Both the position numbers and the translations under genes were made by a program. A stretch of 64,000 nucleotides of DNA from positions 1 through 64,000 of the forward strand of contig OMZM01000003.1 of NCBI GenBank assembly GCA_900315545.1, read 5' to 3'. Source of the stretch: an uncultured Prevotella sp. GTDB taxonomy: Bacteria; Bacteroidota; Bacteroidia; Bacteroidales; Bacteroidaceae. Shown piece after piece: positions 53,795-62,654 of this stretch. The notes under the pieces are model-generated. The model did not search any database. It was given only the letters and a program-made list of their open reading frames with translations, and had not been told where the DNA came from. How positions within the stretch are numbered: the stretch's first letter is position 1; the number at the start of each line of letters is the position of its first letter.

Positions 53795-54249
53795 AAAATG
53801 CTAATCAATTATTGCCCGTTTACTGTCGTGAGAATGCCCGCGAAAGCCGTTTCGGAAATCAAAGGGGCAAAATATGCCCAAATCTCGCATACATCTGCAA
53901 TCGTCTGAGAGTCAGTATGATAGCACGATATATAAGGCTTTTATGCTGAAAACACAAGTGTTAAAATTGTCAAAGAGTGTGTTTGAGATTGTCAAAGAGT
54001 GTGTTTGAGGAGGTCAGACATAGTGTTTGAGGGTGTCGGACGCTATGTCTGTCAAGGCAAAAACGATGAAATAGGAGCCTAAAAGATACTCTTTGACAAT
54101 TTTAACAATTAGCAACAGGTTGGAAATTAACAGAAATTTGCACTTTCGAGGGCTGTAAAAAATCTATTTGAACGTTTTTTCTCTGTCAAAATTCTTCATC
54201 ATTTTTCGTATCGAAGGAAAATTCTGATGAGTTTGGCACGGTTTTTGTA
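53795..54249 (+). repeat. Phased-palindrome intergenic repeat, copy 5
   Basis: Units begin at 53970, 53992, 54014, 54036 and 54080, that is 22, 22, 22 and 44 bp. Units 1 and 2 are identical (TCAAAGAGTGTGTTTGA). The left arm keeps GGGCAAAATATGCCC; CTGAGAGTCAG replaces the CTGACAGTCAG palindrome. The right end TTGGCACGGTTTTTGTA has GG (54235-54236) and GT (54247-54248) 10 bases apart and reads toward the MarR gene, whose ATG is 174 bases on. The copy lies in the divergent gap between the cit operon and the MarR gene. Confidence 0.9.
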
Positions 54250-54363
54250 CGCGCGCGTAACAGAATCTGCCGATGTCGGGAACATATATGTTAATTGTGT
54301 TTAACAGACGTTATTTAAGTTATATATTTTCCTTTGGAAATTTATTTATATAATTATTTATAT

Positions 54364-54371
54364 TAACTTTG
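54364..54371 (+). promoter_or_regulatory. -7 box of the MarR-CoADR operon
   Basis: TAACTTTGC with TTTA 19 bases upstream, 52 bases before the marR ATG. Confidence 0.6.
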
Positions 54372-54422
54372 CATCGTTTTCCAATAGAAAATAAAATCAT
54401 AATTAAACTAACGTGATAATAT

Positions 54423-54785
54423 ATGGAAAGTTCAAATCTTTGCAAGATAAGAAACCTCTACCGCGCCATTGCCGAGATGGAGATGCAGCTGGAGCGGACA
54501 TTCGGACTGAACATAAACGAAGCCATGCTGCTCTGCCTGCTCAACGAGCGGAAAGAATTGCTCTCTGGAGAGATTGCCGACGAACTGCGCCTGTCGCGCT
54601 CAAACACGTCGAAGGTGATAGTGGCAATGGAAAAGGGTGGTTTCGTCAGACGGCACAGCGACAAGGAGGACAGCCGCCGACAGTGTTTCAGGCTGACGAG
54701 AGAAGGCGAGAAAATGCTGGCGGGCATACACTGCTGCGACGTCTGCATACCGGAAATAATAAAAAACGCTATAAAGGAACAATAA
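54423..54785 (+). CDS. MarR-family transcriptional regulator
   Basis: 120 aa. A winged helix-turn-helix with LSGEIADELRLSRSNTSKVI (recognition region) and FVRRHSDKEDSRRQCFRLTR EGEKML (wing, split) is clear. The C-terminus has a CCDVC cluster that could sense thiol or persulfide state. It is immediately upstream (14 bases) of a sulfur-handling oxidoreductase, so it probably regulates that gene and itself in response to reactive sulfur, oxidants or a thiol. That is inferred from position. Confidence 0.88.
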   Translation: MESSNLCKIRNLYRAIAEMEMQLERTFGLNINEAMLLCLLNERKELLSGEIADELRLSRSNTSKVIVAMEKGGFVRRHSDKEDSRRQCFRLTREGEKMLAGIHCCDVCIPEIIKNAIKEQ

Positions 54786-54799
54786 AAACAACATAAATT

Positions 54800-57220
54800 A
54801 TGAAACATATTATTATAGGAGGAGTGGCTGGTGGTGCCACTGCTGCGGCAAGAATACGCCGCGCCGACGAAAAGGCAGAGATACAGCTCGTAGAGAAAGG
54901 TAAATATATTTCGTATGCCAACTGTGGTCTGCCGTACTACATTGGCGGCGTGATAGCCGACAGAGAGAAACTGTTTGTGCAGACTCCGGCATCGTTTGGA
55001 AAACGATTCAACGTAGACGTTCGCATCAACACAGAAGCCGTAGCCATCGACACAGTGGCAAAAACGGTTACGCTGCTGAACAATGACGGCAGCAAGACTA
55101 CCGAAACCTACGACCGCCTGCTGCTGTCGCCTGGCGCAACGCCTGTGGTTCCGCCACTGAAAGGCATCGACAACGAAGGAATAATGACACTGCGCACGCC
55201 GGAGGACACCGACCGCATAAAAGCGTACATGGGCAGCCGAAACGTAAAAAGGGCGGTTGTCGTGGGAGGAGGATTCATCGGTCTGGAAATGGCAGAGAAC
55301 CTACGGAACGCCGGATGCAGCGTGGCAATAGTGGAAATGGCACCGCAGGTGATGGCACCAGTGGACTTCTCGATAGCATCATTCGTACACCGCGAACTGA
55401 CAGACAAAGGCGTAGAACTGCACCTCAGCACTGGTGTGGAAGGATTTGAGAAAGCAGGCGAAACGCTGAAGGTTATGCTGAGCAACGGCAAAACGATAGA
55501 CACAGACATGGTACTGCTGTCTATCGGAGTGCGACCGAACACCAAACTTGCCACAGAGGCAGGCATAGAACTGGGCGAAAGAGGTATAAAGGTGAACGAA
55601 TATCTGCAAACGTCTGCCGAAAATGTATATGCCGTCGGCGACGCAATAGAATATCCCCACCCTGTCAGTGGCAAGGCATGGATGAACTATCTGGCTGGAC
55701 CCGCCAACCGACAGGCACGAATTGTTGCCGACAACATGGTCTTCGGCAACAAAAAGAAATACGAAGGTGCGATAGGAACATCGATAGCAAAGGTGTTCGA
55801 CCTTACCGTCGGGGCTACGGGAATGCCTGCAAAACAACTGAAACAACTGGGCATGGACTATTGCAGTTCCACTACTTTCAGCCAGTCGAACGCCGGTTAC
55901 TATCCAGGAGCGTTCATGATGACACTGAAAATCACTTTCAACAAGTCAACCGGACAACTCTACGGAGCACAATGCGTAGGCACAAAGGGCGTTGACAAGC
56001 GTATAGACCAGATAGCAACCATCATAAAGCACAAGGGCACCGTCTACGACCTGACGGAAACGGAACAGGCTTACGCGCCGCCGTTCAACTCTGCAAAAGA
56101 CGCCATTGCCATAGCGGGATATGCAGCAAGCAACATCATCAACGGACAGATGAACGTGGTTTACTGGCGCGACATCGACAAGGCTGACCGACAGAAAGTG
56201 CAGCTCATAGACGTCAGGACTGCCGACGAACATGCTCTCGGAACTATAGACGGAGCAAAAAACATACCTATAGATGAACTGAGAGACAGAATGGGCGAGA
56301 TAAGCAAGGACATGCCTGTGATAGTTTTCTGTGCAGTGGGGTTGCGAGGATACCTTGCCGCAAGAATACTCATGGCTAACGGCTACGACGTGAGCAACCT
56401 GTCGGGAGGCTACAAACTGTACAGCACTGCCACACAGAAGACAGAATGCAAGGAAAGTTGCCGCCTGCCATGCGCGAAAGACGACGGACGCAACAGCAAT
56501 ACGATGAAGATTGACGCCTGCGGACTGCAATGTCCGGGACCGATAATGAAACTGAAAACGGCTATGGACAACATGAACGACGGCGAAAGAATAGAGGTGG
56601 TGGCTACCGATGCTGGCTTTCCGCGAGATGCCGCGGCATGGTGTCAGTCGACAGGAAACAAACTGCTGAAAACCGAAAGCAGCAACGGATATCATACTGT
56701 TGTCATGGAAAAAGGCTCTGCCGGAAAACAGCAGACTGTGCCGACGGCTGCCAGGAACAAGACCCTGATATGCTTCAGCGACAACCTCGACCGTGCTATA
56801 GCTACGTTCGTGCTGGCTAACGGTGCTGCCGCTACAGGACAGAAAGTGAGCATATTCTTTACGTTCTGGGGACTGAATGTCATAAAGAAGGAACACAAGC
56901 CTATACTGAAGAAGGACTTTTTCAGCAGGATGTTTGCATGGATGCTTCCGTCCAGTTCAAAGAAACTACACCTGTCGAAGATGAGCATGCTTGGCATTGG
57001 CGACAGGCTGATGAGATACATAATGAAGACAAAGAACATAAATTCGCTCGAAGAACTGCGACAGCAGGCTATAGACAACGGCGTTGAGTTCATCGCATGC
57101 CAGATGACTATGGACATGATGGGCATAGACAAGAGCGAACTGCTGGACAACGTAACCATCGGAGGTGTGGCAACATACATGCAGAGGGCAGAAGAGGCTA
57201 ATGTCAACCTATTCCTTTAA
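54800..57220 (+). CDS. Four-domain CoA-disulfide reductase/rhodanese/TusA/DsrE-like sulfur protein
   Basis: 806 aa. Residues 1-~445 are a CoA-disulfide-reductase type FAD/NAD enzyme: IIIGGVAGGATAAARIRRAD and the active Cys42 in SYANCGLPYYIGG, then VVGGGFIGLEMAENL. Residues about 460-555 are a rhodanese with Cys511 in VIVFCAVGLRGY. Residues about 570-640 are a TusA domain with CGLQCPGP (Cys574, Cys578). Residues about 650-806 are a DsrE/DsrF-like domain ending in IACQMTMDMMGID with a Cys. The chain should reduce (per)sulfides or CoA-disulfide and pass sulfur from Cys to Cys. It is paired with a MarR regulator. Confidence 0.92.
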   Translation: MKHIIIGGVAGGATAAARIRRADEKAEIQLVEKGKYISYANCGLPYYIGGVIADREKLFVQTPASFGKRFNVDVRINTEAVAIDTVAKTVTLLNNDGSKTTETYDRLLLSPGATPVVPPLKGIDNEGIMTLRTPEDTDRIKAYMGSRNVKRAVVVGGGFIGLEMAENLRNAGCSVAIVEMAPQVMAPVDFSIASFVHRELTDKGVELHLSTGVEGFEKAGETLKVMLSNGKTIDTDMVLLSIGVRPNTKLATEAGIELGERGIKVNEYLQTSAENVYAVGDAIEYPHPVSGKAWMNYLAGPANRQARIVADNMVFGNKKKYEGAIGTSIAKVFDLTVGATGMPAKQLKQLGMDYCSSTTFSQSNAGYYPGAFMMTLKITFNKSTGQLYGAQCVGTKGVDKRIDQIATIIKHKGTVYDLTETEQAYAPPFNSAKDAIAIAGYAASNIINGQMNVVYWRDIDKADRQKVQLIDVRTADEHALGTIDGAKNIPIDELRDRMGEISKDMPVIVFCAVGLRGYLAARILMANGYDVSNLSGGYKLYSTATQKTECKESCRLPCAKDDGRNSNTMKIDACGLQCPGPIMKLKTAMDNMNDGERIEVVATDAGFPRDAAAWCQSTGNKLLKTESSNGYHTVVMEKGSAGKQQTVPTAARNKTLICFSDNLDRAIATFVLANGAAATGQKVSIFFTFWGLNVIKKEHKPILKKDFFSRMFAWMLPSSSKKLHLSKMSMLGIGDRLMRYIMKTKNINSLEELRQQAIDNGVEFIACQMTMDMMGIDKSELLDNVTIGGVATYMQRAEEANVNLFL

Positions 57221-57244
57221 AGAGAAGGAAACCGTGATAAAAGA

Positions 57245-57287
57245 AAAGGCTTGGGCACCGTCATGTGTCCAAGCCTTTATCTGTTTT
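57245..57287 (+). terminator. Terminator after the CoA-disulfide reductase gene
   Basis: AAAGGCTTGGGCAC pairs with GTGTCCAAGCCTTT, followed by ATCTGTTTT. It lies between this gene and the convergent fumarase gene. Confidence 0.85.
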
Positions 57288-57309
57288 CGTATATTTCCGT
57301 CAGCAACGA

Positions 57310-58932
57310 TTACGGCAGCTGGTGGAAGAAGTCGTTACCCTTGTCGTCTACGAGGATGAATGCAGGGAAGTCTACAACTTCAATCTTCCATATAGCCTCC
57401 ATACCGAGCTCTGGATATTCCACGCACTCTATCGACTTGATATTGTCGTGAGCAATAACGGCAGCAGGACCGCCGATTGATCCGAGATAGAATCCGCCGT
57501 GCTTCTTGCAGGCATCGGTAACCTGCTGCGAACGGTTGCCTTTGGCAATCATGATGATAGAGCCGCCATTGTCCTGGAATTCGTCAACATACGGGTCCAT
57601 GCGCTGTGCCGTCGTCGGGCCCATAGAGCCGCAAGGCATTCCCTCCGGAGTCTTGGCAGGACCGGCATAGTAAACAGGATGCTTCTTGAAATATTCAGGC
57701 AGACCCTCGCCCTTGTCGATACGCTCCTTCAGACGGGCATGCGCGATGTCGCGCGCAACGACTATCGTTCCGTTCAGCAGCACGCGTGTTGCAACTGGAT
57801 ACTTGGTGAGTTCCTTGCAAACGTCGGCAATAGGCTGGTCGAGGTTGATGCGAATAGGATTGCTTTCGCCCGACTGGCGCAGTTCCTCTGGTATGAGTTC
57901 GTATGGTTTGTCGTCCATCTTCTCGAGCCACAGACCGTCTTTGTTTATCTTAGCCTTGATATTGCGGTCGGCAGAGCAGCTTACACCCATACCTACAGGG
58001 CAAGAACCGCCATGACGAGGCAGACGTACCACGCGAATGTCGTGGCATATATACTTGCCTCCGAACTGTGCGCCGAGTCCGAACTTGTAAGCCTCTTCGG
58101 TCAGTGTCTTTTCCAATTCAACGTCGCGGAAAGCGCGTCCGGTCTCGTCGCCTGTTGTAGGCAGCGAGTCGTAGAAGTGTGTAGATGCGAGCTTAACGGT
58201 AAGCAGGTTGCGCTCAACACTTGTACCACCGATGACGAAGGCGATGTGATAAGGAGGACAGGCAGCCGTGCCGAGAGTCTTCATCTTCTCTACGAGGAAC
58301 GGGATGAGTTTCTTCGGATTGAGCAGTGCCTTTGTCTCCTGGAAGAGATAGGTCTTGTTAGCCGAGCCACCGCCCTTAGCTATGAAGAGGAAACGATACT
58401 CGTTGCCTTCTGTAGCCTCGATGTCTATCTGTGCAGGAAGGTTGCAACGTGTGTTCACTTCCTCATACATAGACAGCGGAGCGTTCTGCGAATAACGCAG
58501 GTTCTCAGTAGTATAGACATTGTAAACACCGCGAGTCAGAGCCTCTTCGTCGCAGAAGTCTGTCCATACACGCTGACCCTTCTCGCCGTGAATGATAGCC
58601 GTACCTGTGTCCTGACATACAGGCAGTTTGCCCTTGCATGCCACTTCGGCATTGCGGAGCATGGTCAGGGCTACATACTTGTCGTTGTCTGAAGCCTCTG
58701 GATCATGGAGAATGTTGGCTACTTGCTGGTTATGTGTACGACGAAGCATAAACGATACGTCGTGGAAAGCCTGCTCTGTAAGGCGAGTCAAGGCTTCGGG
58801 AGTAACTTTAAGAATTTCCTTACCCTCAAATTCTGTAACACTTACGCCCTCTTTTGAAACGAGATAGTACTCCGTTTCGTCCTTTCCGAGCTGGAACATC
58901 GGGGCATACTTGAATTCAGGTGTGTTTGCCAT
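57310..58932 (-). CDS. fumA: Class I fumarate hydratase (possible mesaconase)
   Basis: About 540 aa from [20 protein letters not shown]; the frame is open further upstream but that would pass into the promoter. It is the single-chain form with alpha and beta domains: [52 protein letters not shown] and [36 protein letters not shown]. Cys residues for the oxygen-sensitive [4Fe-4S] cluster are present. The family hydrates fumarate to malate, and several members hydrate mesaconate to citramalate. Divergent position to glmS-glmL-glmE-mal favours a mesaconase role; both may apply. Confidence 0.92.
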   Translation of the reverse strand: MANTPEFKYAPMFQLGKDETEYYLVSKEGVSVTEFEGKEILKVTPEALTRLTEQAFHDVSFMLRRTHNQQVANILHDPEASDNDKYVALTMLRNAEVACKGKLPVCQDTGTAIIHGEKGQRVWTDFCDEEALTRGVYNVYTTENLRYSQNAPLSMYEEVNTRCNLPAQIDIEATEGNEYRFLFIAKGGGSANKTYLFQETKALLNPKKLIPFLVEKMKTLGTAACPPYHIAFVIGGTSVERNLLTVKLASTHFYDSLPTTGDETGRAFRDVELEKTLTEEAYKFGLGAQFGGKYICHDIRVVRLPRHGGSCPVGMGVSCSADRNIKAKINKDGLWLEKMDDKPYELIPEELRQSGESNPIRINLDQPIADVCKELTKYPVATRVLLNGTIVVARDIAHARLKERIDKGEGLPEYFKKHPVYYAGPAKTPEGMPCGSMGPTTAQRMDPYVDEFQDNGGSIIMIAKGNRSQQVTDACKKHGGFYLGSIGGPAAVIAHDNIKSIECVEYPELGMEAIWKIEVVDFPAFILVDDKGNDFFHQLP

Positions 58933-59039
58933 AATGCTTTGTATTTTTGAGTTATTGTTATGTTTTAATTGTGCATTCTCAACCGATTGCAGGAATTGCA
59001 GCCGAAACACGCATTTTTCGGTTTTGCAAATTCTGTGTG

Positions 59040-59070
59040 CAAAATTATTATTTTTTTCTCAAACAACAAA
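59040..59070 (-). promoter_or_regulatory. Fumarase promoter
   Basis: On the minus strand TTTG (59070-59067), 19 bases, TAATTTTG (59047-59040): perfect consensus. It stands back to back with the glm promoter 80 bases away. Confidence 0.82.
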
Positions 59071-59149
59071 ACTTATAAGCCATTCTATTTGCAAAGAATA
59101 CAAAAACGGCAGAAAATTATTATTTTTATTTAAAAATAACGCTATAACT

Positions 59150-59180
59150 TTTGCTGTATCAAAAAAACATTGTAAGTTTG
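59150..59180 (+). promoter_or_regulatory. glmS-glmL-glmE-mal promoter
   Basis: TTTG (59150-59153), 19 bases, TAAGTTTG (59173-59180). The leader is only about 25 bases and holds no riboswitch. Confidence 0.84.
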
Positions 59181-59210
59181 CAGCCAAATTATAATACCGA
59201 ATCATAAACT

Positions 59211-59624
59211 ATGGAACAAAAAACTGTAATAATCGGCGTAATTGGCGCAGATGCACATGCTGTAGGTAACAAAATTATAGACCTGACACTGCAAAACTCT
59301 GGATTTAAAGTAGTAAATCTCGGTGTAATGGTGTCGCAGGAAGAATTCATTGAAGCTGCCATAGAGACTAAGGCAGACGCCATTCTCGTTTCATCGCTCT
59401 ACGGACACGGAGAGATTGACTGTATGGGAATGCGCCAGAAATGCGACGAGGCAGGACTGAAAGGAATACCTCTCTTCGTAGGCGGCAACCTCGTAGTGGG
59501 AAAGCAGAACTTCGACGACGTAAAGGTACGTTTCGAACAGATGGGATTCGACTTTGTTTATCCACCAAGTATGCCAATAGAACACACCATCGTTGACCTG
59601 AAGAAAACACTGAATATAGACTGA
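59211..59624 (+). CDS. glmS: Glutamate mutase sigma (B12-binding) subunit
   Basis: 137 aa, the same length as GlmS/MutS of clostridia. The B12-binding motif DxHxxG is D14-A-H16-A-V-G19, where His16 takes the place of the dimethylbenzimidazole as lower cobalt ligand. [14 protein letters not shown] and FVGGNLVVG complete the fold. With GlmE it rearranges L-glutamate to (2S,3S)-3-methylaspartate. It is first in glmS-glmL-glmE-mal. Confidence 0.96.
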   Translation: MEQKTVIIGVIGADAHAVGNKIIDLTLQNSGFKVVNLGVMVSQEEFIEAAIETKADAILVSSLYGHGEIDCMGMRQKCDEAGLKGIPLFVGGNLVVGKQNFDDVKVRFEQMGFDFVYPPSMPIEHTIVDLKKTLNID

Positions 59625-59645
59625 TAAAACACATTTCATCGCAGC

Positions 59646-61052
59646 ATGAATATCTTAACGGTTGATGTTGGCAGTACATACACAAAGCTGGCTGCAATAA
59701 ACAGCGAGAGCCACGAAATAATATCAACGGCACAGTCCTTTACGACAATAGACACCGATGTAATGATCGGTTTTGAGAATGCCCTCAACATACTTACGGA
59801 AGAACGTGAGGATAATCCATGTGCAGGGTTCAAATACGACGAACTGCTGGTTTGCAGCTCGGCTGCCGGAGGACTGAAAATGGTTGCACTCGGACTGGTG
59901 CCAGACCTTACGGCTAAGGCTGCAAGGACTGCTGCGTCGAATGCCGGAGCAAAGGTAATGAAAACATATGCCTACGAGATAAGCGGCGACGAAGAAAAGG
60001 AAATATACGACATCAACCCAGACCTTGTGCTGCTATGCGGAGGCACTAACGGAGGTAACAAAGAAGTTATTATTGCCAATGCAAGGAGACTGTGCAACAT
60101 AGAACGCAACTTTACAACTATCGTTGCTGGAAACAAGAGTGCGACTGACGATATAAGGGAAATCTTCACAAAAGCCAATAAGAACTTTGTCATAACAGAA
60201 AACGTAATGCCGGAATTCAACAAGCTGAATATTGAACCGGCACGCGATGCCATTCGCAACATGTTCATTGAGCGAATCATTGAGGCAAAAGGTTTAAATC
60301 GCCTGCAATCAATGACACCACACAAGATCATACCTACTCCTCTGGCTGTTTTGCAGGCTTGTGAACTACTGGCAAAAGGAACAGACACACAGCAGGGAGT
60401 CGGCGACCTCTTGGCTGTAGACATTGGCGGAGCAACGACAGACGTCTACTCTATGGCAAGCGGAGAACCTACCATCGACAGCACCATGACAAAAGGACTG
60501 CCAGAGCCTTGGAGCAAACGAACAGTGGAAGGAGATCTCGGTATGAGATACAGCCTGCCACACGTTTTCGAGCAATTAGACATTGCACAGCAATCAACAA
60601 ACATCGGCAGAGATAAGGTTAAGGCATGGGTTGACCTGTGCAGCAACAATCCAGACACACTGGCAACGCCTGGAAGCGAAGAGGAAAAAATAGAAGAATA
60701 CCTCGGACGTTCGGCTGTTGCCATTGCTGTCGAGCGACACTGCGGACGCATGGAAGATGTATATACACCATTTGGACTAATGCACACGCTTGAAGGCAAA
60801 GACCTGATGAACGTGCCTATGGTGATTGGAATTGGCGGCGTGGTGAGAAATAGCCGACGACCAGCTGAAATTCTGAAAGGAAGTCTGTACGACATCAGGC
60901 ACGCTGGATGCACAAAGCCACGCAGTCCGAAGTTCTATCTCGACAAGAAGTACATATATGCTTCTATGGGTCTGCTCAGCATGATAGACCGCGAACTTGC
61001 TTTCGAACTAATAAAGAAAGAGACGATAGAGATAGTTGACAACAAAGAATAA
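59646..61052 (+). CDS. glmL: GlmL/MutL, glutamate mutase-associated ATPase
   Basis: 468 aa of the ASKHA (actin/hexokinase-like) fold: ILTVDVGSTYTKLAAINSES at the N-terminus, VLLCGGTNGGNKEVI, LAVDIGGATTDVYSM and MVIGIGGVVRNSRRPAEILK. Proteins of this type lie between the two mutase genes in clostridia and are thought to reactivate the mutase by exchanging damaged cobalamin. It follows glmS by 21 bases. Confidence 0.94.
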   Translation: MNILTVDVGSTYTKLAAINSESHEIISTAQSFTTIDTDVMIGFENALNILTEEREDNPCAGFKYDELLVCSSAAGGLKMVALGLVPDLTAKAARTAASNAGAKVMKTYAYEISGDEEKEIYDINPDLVLLCGGTNGGNKEVIIANARRLCNIERNFTTIVAGNKSATDDIREIFTKANKNFVITENVMPEFNKLNIEPARDAIRNMFIERIIEAKGLNRLQSMTPHKIIPTPLAVLQACELLAKGTDTQQGVGDLLAVDIGGATTDVYSMASGEPTIDSTMTKGLPEPWSKRTVEGDLGMRYSLPHVFEQLDIAQQSTNIGRDKVKAWVDLCSNNPDTLATPGSEEEKIEEYLGRSAVAIAVERHCGRMEDVYTPFGLMHTLEGKDLMNVPMVIGIGGVVRNSRRPAEILKGSLYDIRHAGCTKPRSPKFYLDKKYIYASMGLLSMIDRELAFELIKKETIEIVDNKE

Positions 61053-61121
61053 CTATTTATACATTATATATAAATATATTGAGAGAAAAACAAAACTTAT
61101 ATAAATAATAACATTATAGAA

Positions 61122-62600
61122 ATGGAATTAGAACTGAAAAATCAGCGTATCAGCGATGCCGACTTTATGGCTGAGCGCAAAGAAGTACTTCAGCAATGGC
61201 CAACAGGAGCCGACATCAACTTTGATGAAGCAGTAGAATATCAGAAGTCTATACCTGAAGAGAAACGCTTTGGAGCCAAGCTGGCAAAGGCTGACAAGGA
61301 AGGAATCACACTGATACAGCCTCGTGCCGGTGTTGCACTCTATCAGGAACATATCCAACTGCTGCAACACCTCGAATCCAAAGGTGGTGCAGACTTGCTG
61401 CCGACTACTATCGACAGCTATACACGTCTTAACAGATACAACGAATGCCAGATAGGTATTGAGAAGAGCCAACAGTCTGGTCGCTCGATGCTTAACGGTT
61501 TCCCTGCCGTCAACTATGGTGCTAACGTGTGCCGACTGGTTACATCATCTGTCAAGAGTCCTGTACAGGTGCGGCACGGAACGCCTGATGCTCGTCTGCT
61601 TACAGAAATAGCAATAGCAGGCGGATTTACTTCATACGAAGGCGGTGGCATTTCCTACAACATACCATATTCTAAGAATCACTCTATAGAGAAAACCATA
61701 AAGTACTGGCAATATACCGACCGTCTTGTCGGAATGTATGAGGAGGCTGGCGTAAGCATCAACCGCGAGCCATTCGGTCCACTTACCGGCACGCTTATTC
61801 CACCATGTATTTCCAACTCTGTTGCCATCATTGAGGCTCTCCTCGCTGCGACTCAGGGTGTGAAGGACATTACTGTGGGTTACGGTCAGTGTGGTAACCT
61901 TATTCAGGACGTTGCTGCAATGCGTGCGCTGCTGCATCAGACACGTGAATACCTGCACAAGTATGGTTTCGACGATGTTCGCGTAACGACAGTGTTCCAT
62001 CAGTGGATGGGTGGTTTCCCACAGGATGAGGCAAAAGCGTTTGGTGTAATAGCTTGGGGTGCAGCAGCAGCAGCACTGTCAAAGGCTACAAAGGTTATCG
62101 TAAAGACTCCTCACGAGGCTTACGGTGTGCCTACGAAAGAAGCCAACGCTGCAGGCTTGAAAGACACCAAGCAGGTTATCTCCATGCTCCGCGACCAAGA
62201 CTTGCGCAACATACCTCTTGTTGTCAAGGAGAGTAGTATCATCGAAGAAGAGGTTAAGTGCATCATGGACAAGATAGAAGAGCTTGGACACGGCGACATT
62301 GCCATAGGTACAGTGGCTGGATTTGCCTCCGGAGTGCTCGATATTCCGTTTGCTCCTAACCGCAACAACGCAGGCAAGGTGCTTCCTGCACGCGACAACG
62401 ACGGCGCCATACGTATTCTCGAAATGGGCAATCTGCCACTGAGCAACGAGCTAAAGGCATTCCACCGCGAGAAACTCGAGGAGCGTGCTAAGTTTGAGAA
62501 CCGCAAGGTGTCGCTGCAAATGGTTATCGACGACGTAAGTGCCATAGAGAAAGGATTCCTCGTTGGCCGTCCGGAAACAGAAAACATGCCACATGTATAA
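61122..62600 (+). CDS. glmE: Glutamate mutase epsilon (catalytic) subunit
   Basis: 492 aa, close to the 483 of Clostridium cochlearium Glm[58 protein letters not shown] and [20 protein letters not shown] are GlmE motifs of the TIM-barrel substrate site. It binds glutamate and the adenosyl group of B12 carried by GlmS. A 69-base gap separates it from glmL. Confidence 0.96.
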   Translation: MELELKNQRISDADFMAERKEVLQQWPTGADINFDEAVEYQKSIPEEKRFGAKLAKADKEGITLIQPRAGVALYQEHIQLLQHLESKGGADLLPTTIDSYTRLNRYNECQIGIEKSQQSGRSMLNGFPAVNYGANVCRLVTSSVKSPVQVRHGTPDARLLTEIAIAGGFTSYEGGGISYNIPYSKNHSIEKTIKYWQYTDRLVGMYEEAGVSINREPFGPLTGTLIPPCISNSVAIIEALLAATQGVKDITVGYGQCGNLIQDVAAMRALLHQTREYLHKYGFDDVRVTTVFHQWMGGFPQDEAKAFGVIAWGAAAAALSKATKVIVKTPHEAYGVPTKEANAAGLKDTKQVISMLRDQDLRNIPLVVKESSIIEEEVKCIMDKIEELGHGDIAIGTVAGFASGVLDIPFAPNRNNAGKVLPARDNDGAIRILEMGNLPLSNELKAFHREKLEERAKFENRKVSLQMVIDDVSAIEKGFLVGRPETENMPHV

Positions 62601-62654
62601 ACGATAAAGATTACATGTCTCTAAACTAAAAATCTAAATATAAAACTTTAAACA

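Noticed and set aside
57499-58692. Long antisense ORF (397 aa) opposite the fumarase gene
   Set aside because: The fumarase frame on the other strand has clear family motifs. The antisense frame lacks any domain and is a product of codon bias.
59181-59210. A B12 riboswitch ahead of glmS
   Set aside because: The leader is about 25 bases by the promoter position, too short for an aptamer. None of the B12 core blocks are there.
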